Positions 21,591-33,345 are shown, numbered from the stretch's first letter. The stretch is 64,000 nt of DNA from Otis tarda (GCA_026413225.1 JAPMTP010000045.1:248001-312000); one strand, 5' to 3'. Notes: generated from the letters alone by a model not told the origin. Translations and numbers: made by a program.

Positions 21591-21650
21591 ATTTTGGCTC
21601 AGAGTCAATTCTCGCTCTCTGAGCTCCCGCTTCTCTTCCTGTCTAGAGCA
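21591..21650 (-). CDS. FHAD1: FHAD1-like exon E6, copy A
   Basis: Acceptor ATTCTAG, donor AAAAT/GTGAGT. 60 bp, 20 codons, QEEKRELRERELTLSQN. Phase 0 to 0. Confidence 0.7.
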
Positions 21651-22968
21651 CTAGAATGAACGGCGCCCAAGGAAGAAAAAAAACAAGACGTCAGAGCAGG
21701 CAGATACCGTCATTTCTGCAGCAACTGTCGGCCCGTACTTCAGTGCCCCAGCCCTGCTACGTGCTGCGATGATGGAGTGCCCGCCATGGGGCTGTCAAGG
21801 CACAGAGACCAGGAGAGTGCCCGCACCTGGAAATGCCCCTTTTAAGGCATTGCCTGGCTGAGGGAAGGACAAACACCCGCAGGGAGTACCCAGTGACAGA
21901 GCTAAACTCCTCTGGCTTCGGAAAGACTTCGACAGGGATGGGGGAAAGGATCCAAGGCAACAATCCCAATTACAAACATCGATGGCCACCCGACCGTGAT
22001 GGCAACAGACATCTCGTGTGCTTTTCAGCTCTGCGCTCCAGGGTATCGGGGATTCACAGTCCCACCCGAGCGCCTCACACCAGCTCCCGCCTCCCTCCGG
22101 CTCTTCCTGCATCCACGGAGCGGAGGAAACCCACCCAGGGATGCTCGGGGACACACTCTCTGCCTTGAAATGAGTGCTGCGGGACAAGTGCCACCAGACA
22201 CCCAGCAGGATGTGTCACTGGGATGCCTGGTCCCCCTGCCGCGTGTGGTGCCTCAAGCGCTTGTACAGATCAACACTTTCCCACCGGTTAACGGGCTGAT
22301 TTGTGGCACAGCTCTTCTCCAGAGCGCTGCTCGGGGAGGATGCTCGGGGAGGATGCTCGGGGAGGATGCTCCCCCACCTGCAGCCCCCGGGCCCCAGGCA
22401 GCTTTTCCATTGCTTCAAATTCACAGCCATTCACTCCCTTCTCCTGGTACGCTGCCTACTCAGCCAGCCAACACGCTGCGCCCGCTCTGCGCTTACCATG
22501 CGGCTCTGCCAGTTAGGGAGGGAGCTGCTAATACGGAAAACAACAGCCGGCTGCACAGCCCGCTTCCTTTAGGAGAAAAACCAGGCTGGGCTGCAGGGAG
22601 CACCCACAAAGACGAGCTTTCCATGGGACAGAATCTCAGCAGGAGCGCTTGGCACCTACAACCAGCTCTGCTCACCGAAATCCAGGGCACACAGCACCTG
22701 CCTGCCCAGCACGCAGCGGGATTCAGCTGGGGCAGGCCACGCGGCTCCGTGGGCATCGCACGGCCCCCAGACCCACCCGCTGCCCCGTCGCCGCTCCGTC
22801 CCAGCGGTGGTGCGGCCAGGAGCCTCGGGTTACAAGGGGAACCCCGACACACCCAGCTGCTGGGCTTCTTTACAGAGAGAGACGCCAGGCCCTTCTTCCC
22901 CTCCTGGCTTCCCACCTCACTCCAGACACCAGACTGACATTTCCTGAGACCCCATCAGGGATCTTCAC

Positions 22969-23099
22969 CTTGGCAGACATGACTGCTAGCTCCTTGTCCT
23001 TCTCTCTGTTTTCCTTTTTCATGTACTCAACATCTTCTCTGAGTTGCAGCATTTTCTGGTCCTTCTCAGCCATCTCCCTTAGCAGCCTGCTCACTAGAC
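22969..23099 (-). CDS. FHAD1: FHAD1-like exon E5, copy A
   Basis: Acceptor CCTCAG, donor AAG/GTGAAG. 131 bp, two bases plus 43 codons. EKDQKMLQLREDVEYMKKEN is a clear heptad coiled coil. Phase 0 exit. Confidence 0.85.
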
Positions 23100-23697
23100 C
23101 TGAGGAAAAAACCGCTCCGGTGACAGGCTACCCTAGGTCCCTGGCACAGGACCACCCTCCCTCTTTGACAACCGTTCCCCTTGGACAGTGGATTCAGCTT
23201 TCGGCACACCGTGCTGCCCATCGCTCCGTGACAGCATCGCTACCAAGCTCCTCGGAGCCTCGTGGCACACGCTCCCGGGAGGCTGAGCAGTTCTTACGGA
23301 TCCGATTCGGCTGCCTTACTGCGTCAGATCCGCGGCTCCGATGCTGCCCTCCCTGCCGAGCGAGCTGTCCCCCACGGGGTGCACGGCCGCTCACTCAACA
23401 GCACCGCGTGCCAGCAGCTCAGAGCCCGCCCCACCATCGGCGCTTTTCTCCCCTAACACACTTCTCCATCCCAACACTCTGCCTTCGGCACCCGCATTGT
23501 CCCTCGCTCTGGGGGCCCTCGTCGTGTCAGACGCTGCCCTGCAGCCCCCGCAGAGCTTCAGGGCACAGATGCGGAGGATTTCTAGGAGCCCCTCCAAAAC
23601 TTCTGTTGCTTGGACACTTTGGCCAAGGCTCCTTCCTTGCCAGGAGCCGGTCCCCACCCGCTTTGTGCCCCTCCACAGAGCTCCAGGGATACCATAC

Positions 23698-23821
23698 CGC
23701 TAACCACAGCGTGGTCCCTCTTCCACTTCTCGCTTTCTTGCCGCAGCCTTACGATTTCCAGGTCTCTGCTGGAGGCGCAATGGGCTAAAACCTCGCTCAC
23801 TTCTTTCTGCAGTTCGCTGAT
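23698..23821 (-). CDS. FHAD1: FHAD1-like exon E4, copy A
   Basis: Acceptor TTTTGCAG, donor GCG/GTATGG. 124 bp. Encodes ISELQKEVSEVLAH and RDLEIVRLRQESEKWKRD, ending in the first base of a glycine codon completed by E5. The most FHAD1-like exon of the set. Confidence 0.85.
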
Positions 23822-25278
23822 CTGCAAAACAGAGACTCGCTCGCGCTCCTCCCCAGAATCCTCTTTCCCTCCGTTACAGCCCCCTTCAGAGAGGGAAATC
23901 TGGCGCTTCCCAGGTCATGCTCCGATGGGGTTACTCTTTAGCAGCGTGGACTGGCTCCCCGCAGTCCTCGCTTTGGACAGGACCATCTCAGATTCCTTGG
24001 GACCCTTCCTGCTGCACCCCTCAGACAAGAGGCACACTGAGGCGTTGTCTCCCAGGCTGGCAACGTGTGGCTGGGGCCGGGTGACCCTGCTAACGCGGCA
24101 GCAGGCAGACACACCTGTACACCTAGCGCCTTGCCAGGGCACACGTATTTATTGCTACAAATGCCAATCCGGAGCCGCTAAGGGGAACTCCTGTTCCCGT
24201 TCCCACCGCAAACGCCGTTTTTACAGGCTCTGCTGGAAATGGAGAGTGGGAAATACCCTTTGCTACCCGCTTTCGCTACCATCGGCAGCGTGCGTAAAGC
24301 ACAAAACCGCTTCCCGCTGCTCAAGCCACTGGTTTCACTAAGCAATTACTGGAGGGCATAGAAGAGCTGGAAGAGCCTTGGGCTGGGGAAAGGAAAGATG
24401 CTGCAAACACAGACACGCTCAGCGTTTCATCTCAGTGCTGTCACGGCAGCGATGCTGCCAGCACCTCGACGCTCTCTCACCTCCCCTCCACCAGGAACCT
24501 GCTTCTCACAGCCTCCTCTGCACCACAGTCAGGACGAGCCCAAAGCATTTCCCAGCATCCGTCACACCCCAGATGCCGGGGCAAGGGCAGGGACGCAACC
24601 AGGACGGGCTGGCCAAGATGCCTGGCTCCTGACCTGCGTGCCTCCATCGGACCCACACCTTGCATTGCGCCTTTTCCTGTGCCAGAGAGACGCGGCAGGA
24701 CTCCCTCACTGTCTCTCCAGGCCATTTTCTGAGCTCTCATAAAACGCGAGTGTGTGCTATTACCGTACCCCTGGACAAGACAACTAGAAGCTCTCTCTCC
24801 TCTACTCAGCCACCTATTGCCACCAGGACGCCCAGGGACTGCGCTGCCTTTGCGATGGGTATTCTCCCCCAACCCCAGAAACGCACCCATGCAGACCCTT
24901 CCTGAGGTAAGAGGGGCGAGGGGAATGCGAGAGGGAAGCAAGGGCTCTGGCTGCCTGGCCCACCATGCCTGTGTGCGCCTCTTCTCTACCAAAGGCTCCT
25001 TCAGCTTCTGTTTCCTTCCCCACTGCAGCTCGACAGATCCCACCACACACACGCCACATTTCGGTACCAGCTTCTTTACTGGAAACTTGCACAGAAAGCA
25101 AGCACCCAGGTAAAATACAAATAAGAAACACAACCACAACCATGCTGGAAAAAACACTTCTCCTTCCGTTCCCTTCTGTGCAGACCTGCTCCTCCTACAA
25201 ACTGAGCATTACGCTACAAAACACATCTGCCGCGGAGAGGTCTTTTCCCTGCACGGTGCCCACGGAAGCCGTCAGTAC

Positions 25279-25509
25279 CTGCTGCCTCAAGGCTCTGGTC
25301 TCCTCCGTTTTGGCTCCCAGCTCTCGGTCAAAGGTGCGCTGCTTCTGGGACAGCTCTACCTTGGTCCTTGCCATCACCTCAGCCAGCGCCCTCGTCATAG
25401 TTACGATCTCATCCTGCAGATCTCTTATCACTCCGTCTTTCTCCTTCAGTCGTATTTCCCAGCTCGACAGGTGATCCACTTCCTTGTCCACCTGCGGAAG
25501 CCCTGCATC
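25279..25509 (-). CDS. FHAD1: FHAD1-like exon E3, copy A
   Basis: Acceptor CCCACAG, donor CAG/GTACTG. 231 bp, 77 codons, phase 0 to 0. Start of the continuous coiled coil: VDKEVDHLSSWEIRLKEKDG, resembling the KEV-RLS-E stretch of FHAD1. Identical residues in copy B. Confidence 0.8.
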
Positions 25510-25795
25510 CTGTGGGCAGATTACGGGTGCCGGCTGTCACTCTCTGGCTACGGAGACACCGGGCCGCCCGCTCCGGGTGGTACCCGCTCGTGGCCATCAA
25601 CCGCCTGGAACTTGCTCGCCCCGGCCTTCCACGAACCACCGCGCCCACCCCCATCACCAGGAGAACTCCCCTTCGCTGACGGTCCCTGCACCCTGCTGGG
25701 GTGGCTGTTCAGAGCCAAAATCATTTGGCGGGGCTCGCCTGCTCTGCCCAGGACGGGGACAGGGACGGTGTCCCTCACACCTTCCCCCACCTCAC

Positions 25796-25884
25796 CTCCT
25801 GTGGGATGATATCCCCTTCCTGAATCCCCAGGAAAGCGGTTTCCTCCGCACCGGTTGCACCGCTGCCTGGGATGCCGGTCATGA
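25796..25884 (-). CDS. FHAD1: FHAD1-like exon E2, copy A
   Basis: Acceptor TTTTCCAG, donor GAG/GTGAGG. 89 bp: two bases complete the E1 codon, then 29 codons including MTGIPGSGATGAEE. Ends in phase 0 and joins E3. Confidence 0.7.
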
Positions 25885-26214
25885 CTGGAAAAAAGCACAC
25901 ACCACAGCAGCAGACGTCAGCACGGGAACTGGCTGCACGCCATGTCCCGCTCACTCGCCTCAAACCTACTCCAAGGCAGCGGCTACTTTACAGACCACGA
26001 GCTCACCTCACAGCCACAACAGACACCAACTCCTCGGCACTAACAAGACACCAGTGCAAACAGTCGGCACACCAGAGAGAAACAACACACCTCTGGGACC
26101 CCAGCGAGCCTCAAGGGCAGCGGAGACACCGCAGACCAAGGCTCCGGTGATATTTCCCCATTGCGCCAGCTCTACTTTGCCACCTCACGGTTGACTTCGT
26201 ACGGCTTCGGCCAG

Positions 26215-26415
26215 CTCCATCCACCCAAATCTCAAGGCAGGAAAAGCCCCAGACTGGGAGTCAGGCCGTACCAAGCTACGTTCATGGCAACAGTCTTGTT
26301 TTCCAGCTGGACCATTCCTCCAAGCCCCTGCCTGCGCTTCATCGCTATGGCACGCAGAATTTCCAGAGGCGTGTTCACTACAACCCTCGTTTCAGGATTC
26401 TGCACTCAAGGCAGC
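26215..26415 (-). other. Unassigned minus-strand open stretch between E1 and E2
   Basis: Contains an open frame with NPETRVVVNTPLEILRAIAM that looks protein-like, but no donor/acceptor pair fits the phases of E1 and E2, which already splice in frame. It may be a skipped exon, an exon of another transcript, or chance. Confidence 0.25.
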
Positions 26416-26741
26416 CAGTAACTGCGCTGCCAAGGAGGAAAACCATCATTTCACCCTTCCCGATCACACACAGGGAAAAAGGAAGAGGAAACGTCCCTCT
26501 CGGCTACCAGGGCAACGGCATTCCCCTTGGGACATCCCAACCCATTTCTTAACTGACCCACGAGCCACCCAGGACCGCACACGACCTCCCGCCAGCTCCA
26601 CTGGTCCAGGACTCACAGCCCACCGCTGCCGAGGGGCGGCCCTTCTCAAAACTGCCTCTGCTCGGATCCCCTCCGCTCGAGGCTAAGGCACTCACAGGGG
26701 ACACCAGGCTACCAACCACCCGCTTTGGCATCGGGGAGTAC

Positions 26742-26997
26742 CTGGCCTCACGGCGGAGGTCCTGCTCAAAGCGTCCAGCGGGATGGAGCTGGTCATGCCC
26801 TTAGGCCGAGGACTCACGGATCGCTTCCGTGACAGCGGACGGGGCACGTGGCTGGTCATGCCGGGAGTCCGGCTGCTGGAAGAGGCGGGGGTGTGCTGCC
26901 CCCACAGCGAGGAGAGGGGCGGATGAGGCACAAACTTTGAGAGTTCGGCCTTTGAAGCCACCTGGAGCTGCCTGTTCCGTGTGGGGGTACAGGACAC
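26742..26997 (-). CDS. FHAD1: FHAD1-like exon E1 (visible 5'-most), copy A
   Basis: Acceptor CACAG then GTGTCCTGTACC; donor CCAG/GTACTC. 256 bp, 85 codons plus one base. It encodes a Ser/Pro/Arg-rich, non-coiled linker (SSRTPGMTSHVPRPLSRKR). In FHAD1 such a linker separates the N-terminal FHA domain from the coiled coil. The +1 phase joins exactly to E2. No upstream exon was recognised. Confidence 0.6.
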
Positions 26998-29900
26998 CTG
27001 TGAGGGGAAAAAAGACCCCAATAGCAGCAAGACTTCAGGCACCTCCTTAGCCCTTGGGCCGCGTGCGTTATGTCCTACAAACCCCAGGCACAGACCTCAG
27101 CGGAGGCGCATTTTGAGTCCTCTCCCCTTTCCGTTCCCCAAGGATCGGACTTAAATCCAGACTCCCCCATCTTTTGCAAAATTAAAAAAAAATCCTTGAG
27201 TTTTGATGCTTTTCCAGCTCTTCCCTCTCTCTCCATTCGACTGCCCTGTTTCTGCACGTCATCGGCACTATCCGAAAGCCCTCGTTTCACGCCTCTCCCG
27301 GCTCCCACGCAGGTGGCCCCACCCTGTCACTTCTCCCGTGCAGCGAGCCGACCCAAAGCCTCTCACCGCACTCCTGCCTTGCCACAGCAATCACCACCCC
27401 CTACGCCGGGCCTGTCACACGCGTAATTTGGACACTCTCCGCTACCCTCCCGATAAGCAGAGCTTCCCCGGACGGCAGCGACGAGCCACCTTCATTGTCT
27501 CCTACATCAGCTGCCCCAGCCCCTTCACCTGCAAGGCTTACGTTACAAAGAACAACTACTACCATTTAGTAAATCCCCCGACCGACGCACAGCAACCCAG
27601 CCACAAACGTGCTGACCAACTCACGTGCTAGAGATGGTACAGCGTCGCTCCAAGGGCGGCTCTGCCCCGGCCGGCAGCGTGGCTGCCGCCTCGCTGTAGC
27701 CTCGGAAATCCCAGCCGCGTCAGCCCTCGCTGATGCCCTCCTCGGTGCTCCTCTCGCTGGGGTTTGTTTCGGTGTTTTGTTTTTTCGCTTCTCCTTTTGC
27801 CTGGCCACTGGCCCAGCAGCACGAGAAAGTTGAGTGCCAACAGCAGCTCTGCTCGACACCAACTGACACAGCCGGGCCGCGGAACAGAACCATGGCAACG
27901 CAGAGGTTCCGTTGCGGTTCTAGGTTGCCAGCGACGACCCGGGCCACTCCAATCGGATCAGCCGCTCTGAGCCCGGTCCCGCCTGGCACGGAATGTTTAC
28001 ACGGATGCGGAATCCACCGCCTCCCCGGCAACCAGTGCCAGTGTTCCGCCACACGCAATGCAGAGGCAAGGGGCAGAGAGGGGGAGGCGCGAGCCTTGTG
28101 GGCCTTGCAGGCCTCACCCTCTGGCCTCCCGCCGGGCGGCCGACTGGGCCCGACTCGGCCCGGCCCGGCTGCGAGAAGTGGAGAGGAGATGAGCTGAGAA
28201 GAGTCTCAGTCAGTGGAGAAGGAGGGGAAGGGGTAATGGCAGAGATTCCCCTGCAGCCCATGCTGAGGCAGCCTGTCCCCCTGCAGCCCGGGAAGGACCC
28301 CACCTCGGGGCAGGGGAGGAACGTGAGGAGTTCTCCCCCCAGATGAGGAAGGAGCAGGGTAAAGCGACAAGTGATGAACTGACCGTAACCCCCACTGCCA
28401 TTCGCCCCTGTGCCGCGCGGGGCCGGTAAGGAGGTAGAGATATTTTAGCTGAAGTTAAGCCTGGGAAGAGGGAGGGGTTAGGTTCTCCCTCGCCCGCCCT
28501 GCCGTGCCATACCTGACACCCCTATAATCCTTTGATTAGGCACCCCAGGCCTGCTGGAAACAAGCCTAACCCTTGCATTTCTCTTAACAGCAAACCCCAA
28601 GATCGCTTCTTGGCCCAGTCCCCGCTCCCACGGTTGACAAATTCCCACATCATCCGGCTGAAAGATGTAGGGGGCGGAGCACAAATTCAGCCTTCGGCCA
28701 AACTCCCAGGCACACAGACAGCAGGAGCGGCCGGGCTGAAAGTCACCAGCACACCAGCTCAGACGCACACACGCAAAACCACATCGCTTCCCTCCAAACA
28801 TACGTGGCCAATCTACAAATGTCCTGCAAGCACAGGATTCCCGCTATTCCCAGGCCTGCTCTGGTGCTCGGCAGGACCTGAACGTCAACGTCCGCACAAA
28901 GGGGCCGCTCTGCTGAGCGGGAGCACGGTCAGCTGTGCTGTGGTCCTTTGGCACCGCCGGCGCCTGCCACCACACCTGCAAACCACACTCTTGCAGGAGA
29001 ACAGCTAGCACATCCTGCAAGCTTTTGTCAGGCTTCACTTGGAGACTGAAGCAGTACATTTTACAGAGGAGCGCTCCTCGGCAAACCCTAGAGCGGTTCT
29101 TCAGCACATGCCTCAGCGCCAGCCTCCCTCGCTGGCGTTTTCATCCCCTGCTTTCCTCACAACATCAGACTTCCTCGGTTGTACAGAGGAACACCAGATC
29201 TGCACACCAGATCTGCACATCTTGTGCGTTTCCGCTGACCGTAAGTTACCCTCCAGAGAGGCTGGGATATACGTGCACTCTTACAAACTGCCTAGGAAAA
29301 CCATATCCTTATTTCTCACCTACCAGCACGTCTTACCTGGCAAAGCCATCTCCATCACGCTCACCTCCAGGAATACCTGCTCTCTTACAACATATTCCAG
29401 TGCCTCCAGTGTACCTCATTCTCACACAGGGGCAAGCTGTCCTAGGACAGCGATGGTCACAGGTTTGGGAGCACTGGTGTTCCTCAACATCCCACGTCTT
29501 CCTTGGCTTTCCAGCATACCATCAGCAGACAAGTACGCAGGCAGCCAGCGAGGCTCTTTTGCCGTTCAGCCATCTGGGACATAATTCCTACTTTAGTCAC
29601 AGCCCCTTTCCCCATGGTCACTGCACTTCCCGCCATTTCTCCAGCTCTTTTCCTACTTGAGCCATTGCGAAAGACGCTGCTATCGCCCGTCTGTTCCATT
29701 ACACGGGACGTCCTGGCAAAGACCCTCCATGAACCTTCAGGTCCCAACTGCTCACACAGGATGCCTCGCTTTATTCACCCCGATTTCCTAGGACCCCCGA
29801 TCGGGTTGGCTCTCTTCACCAGGCAGACAGACCTTCGTGCCTGGCCTCCCCGCTGCGGGTGGGCTCCTACAGGCACACACACCTGCGCGACACCTTCCAA

Positions 29901-31439
29901 GGAGCCGCACCACCTTCCCAACCCCTCGACAACAAGAACCACCCCTCATGGCACCCCCCAGCCCAACTCCCTCATTCTGGGGTATATTCTTCTACTTTTC
30001 TCCCCTTCTCTGGAATAAAGGAGTCCCTAACGTCCTGGCGTTACTTTGCCCACCTGGCACCGTGCCTTGGGGCACAGCAAAGTGAAATTGCTGCAATACA
30101 CCACCAGAACTCACAGGATGCACTAAGAAACAATAACCAACAAGAGCAACTGGGACATGGGTCTGGACCAGCACCTGCTCTCGGCTTGGGCTTTGGCTAT
30201 TTGTGCTCCTTTTGTATCTTTGGTTGCAGGGACTGTAACTACATCGACATCAGGCTCCAACCAACCCAAACACATCCCTACCAGCAGCCCAGAGTGGCTG
30301 GGAGTCATCTACACTCGCTCCAGCTTCCGGAGAGATGCTGTTCTCTACCCACACCTCCCAGATCCACCCCGTTTGAGGGAGCCCGGGGCTGAACAGGCAG
30401 AAGCTTTTGTCGTCGACTGCTTGGCTGGAAGTCCGGGAGGCGGCGCGTGGCCCAGATTGCTCGCGCAGCGGCATCCGCCCTGAACCAGCCGGCTGCTTTC
30501 ACACCGCTCCGGCTCGCAGACCTTGGGACAGGACAACCACGCACGAGTGCGCACACACGCACAAACACACCGTGCAAAATATTTATTCAAAAGAGGTCTG
30601 CACGCACCGCGTGCTCGGCTGCCGTTTCACCCTGCACACCTGGCAGCGGTGCACTCCGACAGCTCCCAAGCCCCCGCATTGATCCATGTGCCTCAAACGG
30701 ACCGTCCCCTTCGCATCTGAGCGCAAACCACAACGGAGAAAGCAACCCAGGAAAGAGATCTGTCCTCTCCCCGAGCAGCGTGGGGCTCATTTCTGCCCAC
30801 TGCCCACCAGCAAGCCCAGATGTTGGCAGGAGTCAGGCCTGGCCCGGGGCCACTGTCCCAGGCCCTGAACGGAGCAGGGGAAAGCTGCAGCGCTGCTCTG
30901 GCAACGCCGTTTCCCTTACTCAGAAAGAAGGGGCACTAACAAAAGGAGCTTTGCCCCTTTCCACTTGGAAAACACTCACATTTGGCATCAATTTGGTGGC
31001 TCAGAAAAGTCTGGCTGGCACGACAGGGAGAGGGGGTGAGAAGATACACGGGGTGGTCCTTCTGGAAAACACCACAAATTACACTTTTGCTGTTTCCAGT
31101 CTCCATTTACTTCAGCGCACCAGACCCAGCGGCATTCAGGTTTCTTTCCCCACGCTCTTTTGAAAAATCCTGTTCTGGGGAATGTTTGGCTAGTCCTTGT
31201 GCCGCAGCGCTACGCACCCATCGTGTCCTCCACGGCGCAGCTTCCAGGGAGCCCTGACCGCTTCTGCGCCCACAGACCGAGCCCCTCTTAGTGTAGGTTT
31301 GCTTTTTTTTAAAAAAAAAAAAAAACCAAAAAAACCAGTACACTCCAGCAGCATCACAGAGCCTCTTTTTAGGTCATTTGCTGGCTCCCTGGTGCTTTCT
31401 CCTGGATCTCCTCGTACCTGGGCGGAGGGGTCAGCGGCT
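26998..31439. other. Spacer 5' of FHAD1-like copy A
   Basis: Lies upstream of E1. CpG-rich around 27640-28190, which could hold a promoter for the minus-strand gene, but I see no defined element. I searched the minus strand for FHA-domain motifs (GRHE-type) and found none. An LTR-like fragment occupies about 28140-28490. The remainder has only chance-type open frames. Confidence 0.45.
28140..28490 (+). repeat. Avian ERV LTR-like fragment
   Basis: Contains GTGATGAACTGACCGTAACC and a GGAGGTAGAGA / GGGAAGAGGGAGGGG run that I recall from long avian ERV-L-type LTRs. Edges are approximate. Recognition is from memory without alignment. Confidence 0.45.
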
Positions 31440-32348
31440 CTATCGTGACAGGAGCCGTGCAGGTTCTGCTGTGGGCTCTCTGGCCTTCTGCTTGCCCACG
31501 CACACAGGCTGCTGGGCTTGCAGGGACTCTTCTTTCAGCCTGCACAAAACGGGAGGGGGAAAGCGTCCGTCACCGCGTCAACCCCCCAAAACACAGCTGG
31601 CCTCCGCACTTGCACCCCTCCTAGGACCCTCCCCACACCATGGGGTGATGCTGAAGGACATGGGAGCAGCAAGCGCCTTGCTTGGACTGGCAAAAACTTC
31701 AGCAGGCACTTTCCCTGTGCCCATTCCTTGTGCCCTGGACAGCCCTTCCCATCGGCTCCCACGCCTGGCTCTGTCCCGCTGACACCGGCCCTCCACCCCA
31801 GCCGATGCCGCCGCTCTCCCTGCGTCCGGCCCGTCCGCACCAGGGAATTTGCCAAGGGTCCCCCGACTCTGCCACTGCCTGACTGCGCTGGGCCCTGCGA
31901 GGCACCCAGAGGACGTCTCTCTGCTTCTCCTCACCATTCTGCTTTGGACCATACCAACACGGGACCAGTCCTGGCCAGCGGCACAACCAGGCGTGTATCG
32001 CTGCCGCGAGGCTGCACCACTCCTTCCCACGAGTTTCCCGTCGCTTTGCAGCCCAGGACCTTGTCTCACCCGCGGCCACCCACAGCCACCCGGCCTCTGG
32101 TACCTCTTGCTCTCATGAAGCTTCATCATTTCTTCTTTCTTCTCCAGGCAGCTCTGGAGGTTCTTGAGCTTTTCCAACAGCTCCTCCACGTGTTTCTGCC
32201 TCTGCAGCCCTGCTTGTTCCCTTTCCTCCTGAGGGAGCTGCTTCAGAGACCGCGTTCCTGACAGCTCCTTCATCTTCACCAGGCTTGCCAGAGCACTAAT
32301 GATGTCAACGTACTGCGGAAAGCCCCGGGAATGCATTATTTCCTCGGC
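31440..32348 (-). pseudogene. FHAD1: Third, partial FHAD1-like copy: last two exons only
   Basis: Exon E23 (32104-32348, one P to R change in SGTRSLK) and terminal exon E24 (31440-31539) with the intron between them are nearly identical to copies A and B. Homology ends at 32380 inside the upstream intron, where an ERV-L-like 3' LTR begins, and fades at about 31447 within the terminal exon. The C-terminal residues differ (ARLLSR instead of AKRRGA) although the stop falls at the same distance. With no upstream exons it is a fragment. Confidence 0.85.
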
Positions 32349-32380
32349 CTGACAATTCCTCTGCCACCTACCATCACCCC

Positions 32381-32832
32381 TGTCGCAGTTCAGCCCCGAT
32401 CGGGACCACACTACGCAGTCTCTCTCTCACTCCCCCCACCCTCCAGTGGGACAGAAGGGAGAACTGGTAAACAAAAAAAAAAAACCAGCAAAAACATGTG
32501 GGCTGTGATGGAACAAAAAAAAAAAAAAAAATTAACAGTGGAAAACAAAACAGTGATGGAAAACAAATACATTATAATGGCTTACAACAAATCCCCACAC
32601 CTGGTTTCTTCCAAGTAGCAGGAGGCTCCCCTCAGCACCCTCCTCACTGATACCCTGAGCACCATGTCAGATGGGATGGAACAGCCCTTGGGCTCACTTG
32701 GGTAAATTAACCCCAGCTGTTAGCTCATTAGTTAACTATCCCAGCTGCCTGCCCCAGCCATAGGGGCCACCAGCTCCAGTTCTCTGCCCAGCTCAGGTGA
32801 ATATTAACTCTGTCCTAGCCAGAACCAGGACA
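32381..32832 (-). repeat. 3' LTR of the ERV-L-like provirus
   Basis: On the minus strand it starts TGTCCTGG at 32832 and ends GCGACA at 32381, giving TGTC/GACA terminal inverted bases, 452 bp. It holds two A-runs (near 32470 and 32515). Left of it is FHAD1-like intron sequence. Confidence 0.75.
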
Positions 32833-33345
32833 TTATCCACCCCTTAGTCCACACCATCTACAGCATGCCCAGTCCCTACACTTTCCGATTAATCATCAAC
32901 TTTTTCTTTCTTTGATCTGCTTGTATGCAGACACACAGATGTAACTCCCCTAGTCCATGGCCCATCCCTCCAAAAGCTCTTTTGAGTTTATCCAGTCCAT
33001 AACTTTGGGCTCCATCTGTCATAACAGTCTCTCAGCGCAGGACAGACAATGCCATGTTTGCTCAGGCAGTGTATCTGCTGCGAGTGATTTAGCATGTTCA
33101 TGGTCTGCAGACTGAAGATCTATTGCTAGGTGCTAGTGGCAAGAGCCAGTTCTGGTTCCATCACTGCTGCCTTTTTTTCTGTTTTATCCAAGTTCATTCT
33201 TTGTTGGTCTAGCTGATTTTACTGTAATACTTTTGACACAACACAAGTCTCTCAGGGTGTGGAGCAGGAGGAAGCAAAGAGGCACACAGAACGGCTGGAT
33301 AATGACATCCAGTACTATACAGTAATCAGCATCAAGCACTTCAAA
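32833..33345 (-). other. Post-integrase, pre-LTR region of the ERV-L-like provirus
   Basis: No reading frame or envelope motif. Adjacent to the LTR it has a purine-rich run on the minus strand. Confidence 0.5.

Larger units (their letters stand above)
1..25823. repeat. Tandem segmental duplication, copy A (visible part)
   Basis: Every block from base 1 to about 25823 recurs in the same order and orientation at 33921-64000. The offset drifts from 33920 at the left edge, through about 33157 after a deletion in copy B, to 38130 after the CR1 insertion and 38177 near the right end. Substitutions are sparse by eye; I did not count identity. The unit contains an ERV-L fragment, an env/LTR fragment, a class-I ERV, an EFHD2-like exon and an FHAD1-like gene. 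The window opens in the middle of the unit. Confidence 0.97.
11150..26997 (-). pseudogene. FHAD1: FHAD1-like coiled-coil gene, copy A (frameshifted)
   Basis: About 24 minus-strand exons with GT/AG boundaries, most in matching phase, encode roughly 950 residues, nearly all charged heptad coiled coil. Identification rests on recalled FHAD1 features: an SRDLEIVRLRQESEKWKRD block followed across a splice by SG-LVSRLL and EKDQKMLQLREDVEYMKKEN, the LTEEQ-VIDKV junction, and a LLSWLEGAERLL segment. FHAD1 is a forkhead-associated-domain coiled-coil protein of about 1400 residues, reported mainly in testis and ciliated tissue. The FHA domain exons are not in this window. A 1-base deletion in exon E19 (13753-13884) stops the frame, removing the last five exons from the product. 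Exons E1-E24 are listed separately; E9, E17 and E20 have uncertain limits. Confidence 0.8.

Noticed and set aside
28844..29107. Minus-strand segment with VKPDKSLQDVLAVLLQEC that resembles a Ras-binding-type domain and ends at CAG/GTGTGG
   Set aside because: Only about 23 residues look protein-like, no flanking exon or matching phase was found, and it is not part of FHAD1 as I know it. Left unassigned.
31305..31335. T-run/A-run near 31310 as a processed-pseudogene tail or terminator
   Set aside because: No reverse-transcribed, intronless gene is adjacent; the FHAD1-like fragment retains its intron.
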